DNA of 64,000 nucleotides, taken from positions 62,001 to 126,000 of the forward strand of contig QCIG01000001.1 in the NCBI GenBank assembly GCA_003216815.1, given 5' to 3'. This DNA comes from Prochlorococcus sp. AG-402-K14 (lineage in GTDB: Bacteria; Cyanobacteriota; Cyanobacteriia; PCC-6307; Cyanobiaceae). The translations under genes and the position numbers were made by a program. This document shows positions 33,051 through 39,639 of this stretch, in pieces (positions within the stretch are counted from its first letter, which is position 1; each line of letters opens with the position of its first letter). Below the pieces are notes generated by a model, which did no database searches, had not been told where the DNA came from, and saw only the letters and a program-made list of their open reading frames with translations.

Positions 33051-33196
33051 TACACAACACCTGGAATGATTTGACCAGTTGTTAGATATGCACCAATTAG
33101 TGCCCAGCATCCAACAAATGCTGCGTAGCCATTGAGTCTTTCAGCAATTACTTTGCCTTCTTCTACTCTTGGAGTTTCTGTGGTTTGGTTTTTCAT
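33050..33196 (-). CDS. hli: high-light-inducible protein, third of four
   Basis: 48 residues. AERLNGYAAFVGCWALIGAY keeps E-x-x-N-G and the spacing, but the Arg of NGR is Tyr; it ends TTGQIIPGVV. Stop and next start overlap as TAATG, so translation is coupled. Thylakoid membrane. Confidence 0.88.
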   Translation of the reverse strand: MKNQTTETPRVEEGKVIAERLNGYAAFVGCWALIGAYLTTGQIIPGVV

Positions 33197-33315
33197 TAAA
33201 CGACACCTGGGATAAGTTGACCAGTTGTTAGGTAGATACCTGTTAGTAGAACGAATGCCATCATGGCTGGTCTGCCGATGCTTCTTTCTAGAATTGTTTT
33301 GTTAGATGGTTGCAT
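33196..33315 (-). CDS. hli: high-light-inducible protein, second of four
   Basis: 39 residues, ERSIGRPAMMAFVLLTGIYL then TTGQLIPGVV. The motif is E-x-x-x-GR-x-AM, with Ile in place of the usual Asn. It also joins its neighbour through TAATG. It is among the shortest HLIP forms. Confidence 0.88.
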   Translation of the reverse strand: MQPSNKTILERSIGRPAMMAFVLLTGIYLTTGQLIPGVV

Positions 33316-33349
33316 TGTTTTTAATAGTTACTTATTAGTAGTTATTCGC

Positions 33350-33556
33350 TTAGAAAATTCCAGGAATGATTTGACCTGTTGTGAAGTATGAAACTAAAAG
33401 ACTGATCATGCCGATCATTGCCCAACGGCCATTTGTCTTTTCTGCTTCCTCTGGATAGCTGGTGTAGTCCCCTACAAGCTGAGGCTGTGTTTCACGGCCA
33501 AAGATGTTTTGCTTACCGTACTCAGTGATTACCTGAGATGAAGTTGAACTTGTCAT
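33350..33556 (-). CDS. hli: high-light-inducible protein, first of four
   Basis: 68 residues with a longer soluble N-terminus (QVITEYGKQNIFGRETQPQ) and EEAEKTNGRWAMIGMISLLV, TTGQIIPGIF. First gene of the operon, 34 bases before the next. The N-terminal region is probably stromal. The 33557-33838 region upstream must hold the promoter. Confidence 0.9.
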   Translation of the reverse strand: MTSSTSSQVITEYGKQNIFGRETQPQLVGDYTSYPEEAEKTNGRWAMIGMISLLVSYFTTGQIIPGIF

Positions 33557-33838
33557 TACTGGAATTGCGTTGATGTGAATGAATGTAAAGTATTAACTTT
33601 GTAGCGCAAAGATACGGTCGGGTACGGCTTCTTCTAATCCTTAGCAGCCTTCAACCTTAAATACCAACTACATCAACTAATTAGAGAGATATTTATCCAA
33701 TGATTAGATCTATTGATAACCCTCATAAGTATAAATAGCCCGAACTGGTTAGCCCTACTTCAACCGTCCTACTCCTATTGAGAACCTCTATCTATATTTC
33801 ACTCATCTTTTTAAACCACCTAGACCAAACTTTTAGTC

Positions 33839-33949
33839 ATGCTTGCAATCAACAAAACCACTGCTGCAAAACTAATCGTTCTCTGGAATCTTCCTGCACT
33901 TCTTTTATTAGCTGGTGCTTATGAAGTTGGTACATCCGTATTTGCTTAA
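33839..33949 (+). CDS. 36-residue single-helix peptide, related to 26090 and 30098
   Basis: LAINKTTAAKLIVLWNLPAL then LLLAGAYEVGTSVFA. It shares AAK-[FL], PAL and the TSV ending with the two minus-strand copies. It is divergent from the hli operon and 6 bases upstream of the next gene. Confidence 0.6.
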   Translation: MLAINKTTAAKLIVLWNLPALLLLAGAYEVGTSVFA

Positions 33950-33955
33950 CTAACA

Positions 33956-34120
33956 ATGACATCATCTGATAACAGCCCAAAGAATTGGTCCGAGTGGAAC
34001 AACACAAAGCATTTCACTGATTATTCAAGAGATTCAGGAACAGGCAAGTTTGTTCGCTTTACAATTGCTGCCTTACTCTTCGTACCAGTTGGCTTTCTTG
34101 CTTACATGACTACTATTTAG
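33956..34120 (+). CDS. 54-residue single-helix protein
   Basis: A polar N-terminus rich in Asn, Ser and Trp (SPKNWSEWNNTKHFTDYSRD), then a helix FTIAALLFVPVGFLAYM. Its last 28 codons are duplicated at 31226. It is in an operon with 33839. The position beside the hli genes hints at a thylakoid role. Confidence 0.65.
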   Translation: MTSSDNSPKNWSEWNNTKHFTDYSRDSGTGKFVRFTIAALLFVPVGFLAYMTTI

Positions 34121-34173
34121 GCAAAAAATGCAGCCGAGAAGTATTGATCTAATACTTTTTATCGGTCTGCAAA

Positions 34174-34288
34174 TTTGGTGGCATCGTTCCGAACCTTATT
34201 GCTTTTAGCTTGTTCTGGAGCGATTGGATACTTTGCTTTAACTGGAAAAATGGCTGAGATATTTGGTATTAGAAAACGGCCCAAATAA
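34174..34288 (+). pseudogene. broken copy of the GGIVPNLI membrane protein
   Basis: FGGIVPNLIAFSLFW then a frame change and GAIGYFALTGKMAEIFG; the intact form is at 28501. The upstream part of the gene is gone. Confidence 0.75.
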
Positions 34289-34350
34289 GATTATTCCTCC
34301 ACCGTTTGACCGCCGATTGCTATCGAAAACACAGGAATGAAATGACTAAG

Positions 34351-34503
34351 TCAATCCTTATTATCAAATTCTTCTTCTTTCTGGATTTTAATTTCAACTC
34401 TCATATTCATTCCTAAAAAAACAATGATGACTCCTATTACCGGAAGCCAAAGGCCAAATTGTTTTGATTCAGCTGCTGCTTGATTAAAAATATCAGGAGT
34501 CAT
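34351..34503 (-). CDS. 50-residue single-helix protein
   Basis: TPDIFNQAAAESKQFGLWLP then helix VIGVIIVFLGMNM and an acidic tail (KIQKEEEFDNKD). Its start overlaps the upstream stop (TAATG at 34503). The function is unknown. Confidence 0.55.
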   Translation of the reverse strand: MTPDIFNQAAAESKQFGLWLPVIGVIIVFLGMNMRVEIKIQKEEEFDNKD

Positions 34504-34661
34504 TATTGATTAACACTCCATTTATCTTGATAAGGAAGTTGGTAATCCTCTTTATTCATAGGAATCCAACTCCAATCAACGCAAATGGTTATTTGATAAC
34601 CAATTACATATAAAGCAAGCATTGCATTGAATAAATTTATGTGTTGAACGGGAGCATCCAT
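34503..34661 (-). CDS. 52-residue hypothetical protein
   Basis: A helix NLFNAMLALYVIGYQITICV followed by a Trp/Asp-rich polar tail (DWSWIPMNKEDYQLPYQDKW). It is first of a two-gene operon. The function is unknown. Confidence 0.55.
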   Translation of the reverse strand: MDAPVQHINLFNAMLALYVIGYQITICVDWSWIPMNKEDYQLPYQDKWSVNQ

Positions 34662-34844
34662 AATTATCACTAAAAAATTTCACTAAATATTCTCACAGAA
34701 GATAAGAATATAGTTGACGGAAAATACTACACAAATTCATCCGTCGGGAGGCCACCTCGAAAGTTACTTGATGTTAATTGGAAGACTTTTTGCATCTTTC
34801 ATCTCGATTTTCGTTAAAAATCAAATTCAAATATATTTTCTTCA

Positions 34845-35150
34845 ATGGCTCTTTTTAAACTTGACTGGGCATTTCCTACTCAGGAATCATCATTTGCAGG
34901 AGGAGAAAAATTTCTTGAATATCTTGAAGCTGGTGGTCCAGCTGACGAAACTGAAGGTTTTAAAATTCTTTGGCGTGTAACCAACCCACTTAATGGAACA
35001 GGTAGCTTCGTCGCTGAAGCAACTGATATCAGCAAGATGTGGGAACACGCTGCTCCTTGGATCAAAGGGTTTGGATGTATGTGCGAAGTAGAGGCTGTGT
35101 TCTCAGACGAGCAATTTGTTACTACTGCGAAAAAAATCTACGCATCTTAA
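34845..35150 (+). CDS. DUF3303-like protein, copy 1
   Basis: 101 residues: ALFKLDWAFPTQESSFAGGE, then G-F-K-I-L-W-R-V...NGTGSFVAEATD and a W-x-x-AAPW helix. It matches the layout of the 48228 protein (W-[KA]-F, IAW...DGTGVIICRA, FGPW). It is a compact dimeric alpha/beta barrel fold of unknown role. A strong terminator follows. Confidence 0.7.
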   Translation: MALFKLDWAFPTQESSFAGGEKFLEYLEAGGPADETEGFKILWRVTNPLNGTGSFVAEATDISKMWEHAAPWIKGFGCMCEVEAVFSDEQFVTTAKKIYAS

Positions 35151-35195
35151 ATAATTGACTTATCCATAGTTGAAATCATTTTTGAATGAATACTC

Positions 35196-35223
35196 AGGAC
35201 TGACTTAGCTCAGTCCTTTTTTA
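35196..35223 (+). terminator. hairpin terminator
   Basis: AGGACTGA and TCAGTCCT pair around CTTAGC, then TTTTTT. It is related in sequence to the terminator at 28395. Confidence 0.85.
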
Positions 35224-35361
35224 TTAGTTGGCCATCATATAAAAAAGGAATCCTGCAAGAATAGTTAGCTTTGCACCAATGCCGTATGCAATTATTTTTC
35301 CAAATCTTGATCCTCTGGAATAATCAGACCAATGATTATCAGCCTTATTACTTGAAGTCAT
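35224..35361 (-). CDS. 45-residue single-helix protein, paralogue of 31319
   Basis: TSSNKADNHWSDYSRGSRFG then helix IIAYGIGAKLTILAGFLFYM. It also shares the TSS...W-S-[ED]...DYSR opening with the 33956 gene, linking the two groups. The function is unknown. Confidence 0.6.
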   Translation of the reverse strand: MTSSNKADNHWSDYSRGSRFGKIIAYGIGAKLTILAGFLFYMMAN

Positions 35362-35492
35362 TTCTAATTAGAGAAAAGGTTTAGCGAGAAAAGGAAGTTG
35401 CTATGCAGTACACCTTCCTTAACTCTCATTGGATCAATGCTCACTGATAACCAATGTTCAAGGAACATAACTAGAAATTCATTATTCCTCTA

Positions 35493-35658
35493 GGCCGGTT
35501 GAGGTAGGGCTTTCCAATCTTTACTTGTTTTCTAAGCTGATTTCCCCTATAAATTAATTGAGGCCAAACCTCATCAAGACATAGATTGACTTCATATAGT
35601 ACGAGTCAATTTAATAACCCCTTTAGTTATTGGAATTTCTAGAGGGGTTTCTTGTTGG
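35493..35658 (+). repeat. 170-bp direct repeat with putative small-RNA unit, copy 2
   Basis: See 29336-29506. Here the promoter-like part is TTGACT...TATAGT, and the hairpin is AACCCCT...AGGGGTT followed by TCTTGTT. Differences between the copies fall mostly outside the stems. Confidence 0.55.
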
Positions 35659-35663
35659 TTATT

Positions 35664-35990
35664 TTAATTCCCGCTCAATTTCTTTTTGCCTATTTTTTTC
35701 TCATAGTTTTCAACCGTTGGAAGGATGTTAGTTATGGGCCCTTCAGTCGGAGATTCAAGTCTTTTTTGTACTTCTTGCTCGTACGTTGAAACTATTTCTC
35801 TTACTTCCTCCCCATGCACAAATTTAATTTCGCCTGTATCTACATTTGCGACTTGAAAAAGAGTCGGGGCTAATGGATCTCTAGCACCTCCAACAAATGA
35901 GAGAACTTTGCAGATTTCATCCTCGCCAACTAAAACGGTGTCTCTTGATTTGACCTGAAGGAATAGGGGATCTTCTTCTATTTCATGCAT
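35664..35990 (-). CDS. VDSGEI-family hypothetical protein, copy 2
   Basis: 108 residues from the ATG at 35990 (HEIEEDPLFLQVKS); the frame is open to 36011. KVLSFVGGARDPLAPTLFQV and ANVDTGEIKFVHGEEVREIV match copy 1. A longer charged tail replaces the poly-Gln end. It overlaps the upstream gene (35983) by 8 bases. Confidence 0.7.
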   Translation of the reverse strand: MHEIEEDPLFLQVKSRDTVLVGEDEICKVLSFVGGARDPLAPTLFQVANVDTGEIKFVHGEEVREIVSTYEQEVQKRLESPTEGPITNILPTVENYEKKIGKKKLSGN

Positions 35991-36165
35991 CTTTCTTTTC
36001 CTTACTCTCAAAATCGCTGGCTATTGATTTCAAAATACCAGCTATATAGTCGGGAGGGCATTGGAGTTCTTCAAGTAAGTCATTGGCTTCGTCTTTAATA
36101 AATTCACAACTGCTGCTAATTACCCCATTTATTTGATCGGCTGTGGGTTTCCATTCTTCACTCAT
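35983..36165 (-). CDS. small acidic hypothetical protein
   Basis: 60 residues, helical, SEEWKPTADQINGVISSSCE ... PPDYIAGILKSIASDFES. The PP-x-x-IA-x-IL ending resembles the 37389 protein (PPNVIAEILRDYADRL), so the two may be related. First gene of an overlapping pair with 35664. Confidence 0.55.
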   Translation of the reverse strand: MSEEWKPTADQINGVISSSCEFIKDEANDLLEELQCPPDYIAGILKSIASDFESKEKKDA

Positions 36166-36235
36166 AGCGATTAATAATCTTTGATTACTTTCTACCAGTC
36201 AGTCGAAGTGCTGTACTTCATTTATACCAAAAAAA

Positions 36236-36256
36236 TAGGGGGCTAACTGCCCCCTA
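36236..36256 (-). terminator. hairpin terminator for the gene at 36287
   Basis: TAGGGGG-CTAACTG-CCCCCTA with a T run on the minus strand (TATTTTTTTGG). Confidence 0.8.
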
Positions 36257-36286
36257 GCGATCGACTGTCAACAATTCAATTCTGAA

Positions 36287-36451
36287 TCAAGAATCCATTG
36301 CTGCAACTTCTTCACGAGCTTGCTTTTGCCTTTCTTCAAAAACTGAAGGTTTGTAAGAAGTAAATACTCCTTTCTTAAATGTTGCAAGTTGAGCAGCGTG
36401 AAGCATATCTGCTTTCTTAATACGCTTTTTAGTTAAAGCTAGGTTGTTCAT
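36287..36451 (-). CDS. small basic helical protein
   Basis: 54 residues: NNLALTKKRIKKADMLHAAQ, LATFKKGVFTSYKPSVFEER and a helical end. It is soluble and Lys/Arg-rich, with its own terminator. The composition suggests nucleic-acid or complex binding. The function is unknown. Confidence 0.6.
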   Translation of the reverse strand: MNNLALTKKRIKKADMLHAAQLATFKKGVFTSYKPSVFEERQKQAREEVAAMDS

Positions 36452-36574
36452 GACCTATTCAATTACTGGAAATCCCGTTCCCTACTTCCATCTCATGCAC
36501 CCCAAAATCTGGGGCGAACGTACAAAAAGGATAACAAATAAGAATAAGTAGGTAAAGCCGACATTACGACATTT

Positions 36575-36643
36575 AAGTAGTGCTTTCCTACTCCCTACAA
36601 GTAAAAAGAAGGATTAGAAAAAGGGTGTAAGAAAGGAGGTCTT
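36575..36643 (+). promoter_or_regulatory. leader of CDLC microprotein gene, copy 3
   Basis: TTAAGTAGTGCTTTCCTACTCCC, GAAGGATTAGAAAAAGG and TGTAAGAAAGGAGG; see 30303 and 31886. Confidence 0.55.
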
Positions 36644-36724
36644 ATGAGACTATTTACTCCCTTCACTATCCCTAAAAAGGAAAACTGCGATCTTTGCAGA
36701 ATTGAGAAGAATAAGAAAAAATAG
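36644..36724 (+). CDS. CDLC microprotein, copy 3
   Basis: 26 residues, RLFTPFTIPKKENCDLCRIE then KNKKK. AGGAGG ribosome site. It is probably the ancestral length, because copy 1 extends only through loss of this same stop. Confidence 0.7.
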   Translation: MRLFTPFTIPKKENCDLCRIEKNKKK

Positions 36725-36844
36725 TTGAGAATCCATTATTAGATAACCTTTTTTAAAACCTATATCGGCAAAGATTTGATTTCGTTATCGACTGATCTGA
36801 AAATATTAGTCGATGGTCTATTGCTCGAAGACTAGACACAAGAA

Positions 36845-36866
36845 AACCCTCTTTTTAGGGAGGGTT
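36845..36866 (+). terminator. hairpin terminator-like
   Basis: AACCCTC/GAGGGTT around TTTTTAGG, related to 26389. It follows a helix-turn-helix relic tail (GGTCTATTGCTCGAAGACTAG). Confidence 0.6.
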
Positions 36867-36966
36867 CGCTAGCTTTAATAGTTACTCAAAGCGCCTAATC
36901 AATATATTGAAGAGACTGATAATGCCCGGTATGTAGGAAATGCAAGGCTTAACCTGAGATTTTGTT

Positions 36967-37100
36967 TACCAAAAAAAGTGCAGACTTAATGAACTTTTTA
37001 TGATTTGCGAGCAAAGGGACAGGATTTCGACGACTGTCCCCTTCTCTAACTAGAGCTATCGCATCCTTTCGATACTCGCTCTCGCATGAAACAAATATAA
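36967..37100 (+). ncRNA. repeated structured element, copy 2
   Basis: Colinear with 29182-29300; perfect stem GGGACAG/CTGTCCC around GATTTCGACGA. It is followed in both copies by the GTTCGG element (37123 here). Confidence 0.45.
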
Positions 37101-37148
37101 AAAGAATTTTTATAGTCCTGATGTTCGGTTGAGGTAGTGCTTTCCTCT

Positions 37149-37388
37149 CTATTTTTTCTTTGTCTTGCTGTAATCCCTCTTGCTATAAACCTTGTTGCCA
37201 CGCAAATCAAGAGTACCTAAATACATTTCCTCACCCAGTAAATCGTTTAGTTGCTCTTCCGTCATTGGTTCAAGTGCAGGTGTTTCAGCATTTGCCTCTT
37301 GCGGTATTAGCTCAACATCTTCCGCTTGAACTGCAAAAGGACAGAAAAACAAAAGCAGACCAAGAACAAAAGCAAAGAGTTTTTTCAT
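37149..37388 (-). CDS. secreted small protein, paralogue of 7921
   Basis: 79 residues: a signal peptide (KKLFAFVLGLLLFFCPFAVQA), an acidic linker, then MTEEQLNDLLGEEMYLG and a basic tail. Its ATG directly follows the stop of the upstream gene (TAG-ATG), so they are translated together. The function is unknown. Confidence 0.7.
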   Translation of the reverse strand: MKKLFAFVLGLLLFFCPFAVQAEDVELIPQEANAETPALEPMTEEQLNDLLGEEMYLGTLDLRGNKVYSKRDYSKTKKK

Positions 37389-37505
37389 CTAATCCAACCT
37401 ATCTGCATAATCTCTGAGAATTTCTGCAATCACATTTGGAGGAATTTCTTCTTGAGCGTCCTTGCAAAGATCAAAGAACTTATCCATGAACTCTTTTCTG
37501 GTCAT
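37389..37505 (-). CDS. 38-residue helical protein
   Basis: TRKEFMDKFFDLCKDAQEEI then PPNVIAEILRDYADRLD. It is soluble and helical. It abuts the secreted-protein gene 37149 with no spacer. Possibly related to 35983. Confidence 0.55.
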   Translation of the reverse strand: MTRKEFMDKFFDLCKDAQEEIPPNVIAEILRDYADRLD

Positions 37506-37591
37506 TTTCCTGAATGGGTCGAATTTTTTACTATTAAAGGCTCAAAATCTCTTTTGTAGCTCTCGGCACTATTACTCAATTTTCAATGCAG

Positions 37592-37699
37592 CTACCAATC
37601 TGGATATTCCCCTTCTACTGGTTCTTCGTAGAAATCTCCCTTTTTTATACCAGCAAAATATTCAATTAAAAATTCTGGCTGCTTTACTTGTTCTTCCAA
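37592..37699 (-). CDS. 35-residue acidic peptide
   Basis: From a TTG that begins just after the 37701 stop: EEQVKQPEFLIEYFAGIKKG, DFYEEPVEGEYPDW. The composition is coding-like but the start is uncertain. It may be coupled to 37701. Confidence 0.4.
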   Translation of the reverse strand: MEEQVKQPEFLIEYFAGIKKGDFYEEPVEGEYPDW

Positions 37700-37700
37700 C

Positions 37701-37853
37701 TTAGGCGTCAGTTTCTTTTACTTGTTCAGTTTTTGTTTCTTGATTGGTTTTGTCTTTTGAATAAGAGCAACCACCTTCTCCTCCCCAACCCCAAGCAAAA
37801 GAAGGACTTCCAATAACTGAAAGAGTAAAAACCAATGAAATAAGCTTTTTCAC
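37701..37853 (-). CDS. small exported Gly/Trp-rich protein
   Basis: 50 residues from GTG: a signal peptide (KKLISLVFTLSVIGSPSFA), then AWGWGGEGGCSYSKDKTNQE and an acidic tail. One cysteine. A truncated relative is at 18955. The function is unknown. Confidence 0.6.
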   Translation of the reverse strand: MKKLISLVFTLSVIGSPSFAWGWGGEGGCSYSKDKTNQETKTEQVKETDA

Positions 37854-37934
37854 TTTGTACTTATAAGTAGGTTCAACATCTTAAGAGCATTTTTCTTTAG
37901 CCGTTAAATCCAGTCAAATCAAACTGAACATTTA

Positions 37935-38231
37935 TTAATGAGTTACTCCGCCATCAATGATGGTGATATTGGTATCTGTTGAATTTGCCCAACGTAATTT
38001 GCTTAGTTCTTGATATTCCGAACTATTAAAAGCATCAATTGCAGCTTGCTTTGAGGGAAACTCAATGATGACTCCTAATTTTCCACCCTTTCCTTCAACA
38101 GTTTCGGCTTCCATATCTTTGGCAAAAACTGAACCACCTACCGATTCAACCCAAGGCTGAAAGGCTTCAACATATTCAGCAAAAGCTGGATTCGTAACTG
38201 TTGTAGTAACGAGCCAAAAACCCTTAGCCAT
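37935..38231 (-). CDS. DUF1330-like protein
   Basis: 98 residues, AKGFWLVTTTVTNPAFAEYV, VFAKDMEAETVEGKGG and IEFPSKQAAIDAFNSSEYQE follow the DUF1330 pattern (dimeric ferredoxin-like fold, FPS-x-x-A-x-x-[AW]-[FY]-x-S-x-EYQ). The start is the second ATG. It is soluble, with unknown function. It lies just upstream of tRNA-Pro; a decayed copy is at 15761. Confidence 0.8.
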   Translation of the reverse strand: MAKGFWLVTTTVTNPAFAEYVEAFQPWVESVGGSVFAKDMEAETVEGKGGKLGVIIEFPSKQAAIDAFNSSEYQELSKLRWANSTDTNITIIDGGVTH

Positions 38232-38451
38232 CAAATAAAAATCAATTCAAGAAATTTTTACATACTCCATCTAGTTTGGATAGAAATATCAGAGAATCAA
38301 ATACCGAAGCTCGCAGTATCTTCAAATAACAAAAAGCCTCAAGCTTAATCGCTTCTACAGGAATGGCTTTCATTCCTCGTATGACATAAATATGACATAA
38401 ATAACTTAAAGGCATTAAAAAAGACAGGCTGGGAAACCTGTCTCTGACTAA

Positions 38452-38525
38452 TCGGGGCGACAGGATTCGAACCTGCGACCTAGTGCTCCCAAAGCACCCG
38501 CGCTACCAAGCTGCGCCACGCCCCG
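38452..38525 (-). tRNA. tRNA-Pro (anticodon UGG)
   Basis: A 74-base cloverleaf on the minus strand: 7-bp acceptor CGGGGCG/CGCCCCG with discriminator A, anticodon loop TTTGGGA (anticodon TGG), T arm GCAGG-TTCGAAT-CCTGT. A hairpin terminator (GACAGG...CCTGTC) follows its 3' end. Two partial copies (32815-32860 and 39597-39639) flank it. Confidence 0.95.
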
Positions 38526-38835
38526 CCAACTAGAATTGTAGCCCCTGATAGCGTCTAAGAAAATATAAATTCTCTAAAGGTTGACTCAATAATGTTCAAA
38601 TACAACCATTGGCTCCTTTTTGTCACTCGTTTATCACTCGCGTTCTCACTCGAAATATATAGAAGAGATGAAAAAACAATACTGAACTTGTAAAAGGAGA
38701 AAGAAATCTCAAAGAAGCTAAGGCAGCTCTACGAACTTGAGTTACGTGTAGCAAATCATCTCCATAAAAATAGAGATCAAAAAACACGTTTAATATTGAG
38801 AATGATGGATTTATGCGAAGAGGATGAGAACTCGG

Positions 38836-39378
38836 ATGAGCGAACAAATTGAAGTACTAGGACAATTTGATGTAAGGCGTGATGAAGTTCCTGCTGATCC
38901 TGAAAAGAGCGGACCTGGAATAATGAAAACAGATAAGGCACTTCTTCAAAATACTTTTGGTGGTGATCAATTAGATGCGGCTGTAGGCAGTGTTAGAGAC
39001 AAAAAGAGATACGTTACTGGCTACAACAATGAAGCAAAGAAGTTTTATATAAGTAGAAAAGATTGCCCAGTTCATAATTTTTGCGAGGAACTAGCTGGGC
39101 CAAATAAAAGAGCAGAAGGGATACAAATGTTTGATGTACTTTTTTGGAACTCTTGGGTAGCTTGCAAAGAGATGCCCAATGATGCCAAAGAGTGGCTTGA
39201 TGCAAGAGTAAAAGATTATAAAAATGGAACTAGGATGGATTTTGTTTGTGATTGTAGAAAGTTTAGAGGTAATGATGCAGATAGAACTCAAGCCAGTGAA
39301 ATGACTAGGGCTGAATATCCGTTTGACTGTCATGGTTATACACTTAAAAAATACATAGAAGATGAAGCAAAGAACTAA
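38836..39378 (+). CDS. KDCPV-family hypothetical protein, paralogue of 18272
   Basis: 180 residues from the ATG at 38836 (SEQIEVLGQFDVRRDE); 184 from 38824. It shares FYISRKDCPV, W...WLDARVK, GND and HGYTLKKYIE with the 18272 protein, plus extra cysteine-bearing segments (VCDCRKFRG). It is soluble. It lies between tRNA-Pro and a 5' tRNA fragment, so it is probably cargo of an integrated element. Confidence 0.7.
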   Translation: MSEQIEVLGQFDVRRDEVPADPEKSGPGIMKTDKALLQNTFGGDQLDAAVGSVRDKKRYVTGYNNEAKKFYISRKDCPVHNFCEELAGPNKRAEGIQMFDVLFWNSWVACKEMPNDAKEWLDARVKDYKNGTRMDFVCDCRKFRGNDADRTQASEMTRAEYPFDCHGYTLKKYIEDEAKN

Positions 39379-39438
39379 GAACCTGGCCTCATTCAAACTC
39401 ATTGGATATAAAAATATTTAAATAAGCATGCAAAGAAT

Positions 39439-39499
39439 ATGCCTCTCGGAGTTGAATTCCTAGGGGTTTGATCAATTCAAACGCATAATTGAGAGGCAT
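39439..39499. terminator. long inverted repeat
   Basis: ATGCCTCTC and GAGAGGCAT are 9-bp arms, with inner AATTC/GAATT-like matches, lying after the KDCPV gene. The large loop makes a terminator only possible; it may instead be a recombination site. Confidence 0.45.
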
Positions 39500-39596
39500 T
39501 CCCTTCTATTTATTATTTGTCATTCTCTATCACTACTAATAGTTAATTGCATTAAAAAATCCCTATTAACACAGGGAAATCGCATGACTCAAGTTC

Positions 39597-39639
39597 TGCT
39601 CCCAAAGCACCCGCGCTAGCAAGCTGCGCCACGCCCCGG
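39597..39639 (-). repeat. partial tRNA-Pro, 5' half
   Basis: 42 of 43 bases equal the acceptor, D arm and anticodon arm of the intact tRNA-Pro (one change in the D loop region); the 3' half is replaced by unrelated sequence. It is complementary in content to the 3'-half copy at 32815. Confidence 0.85.
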
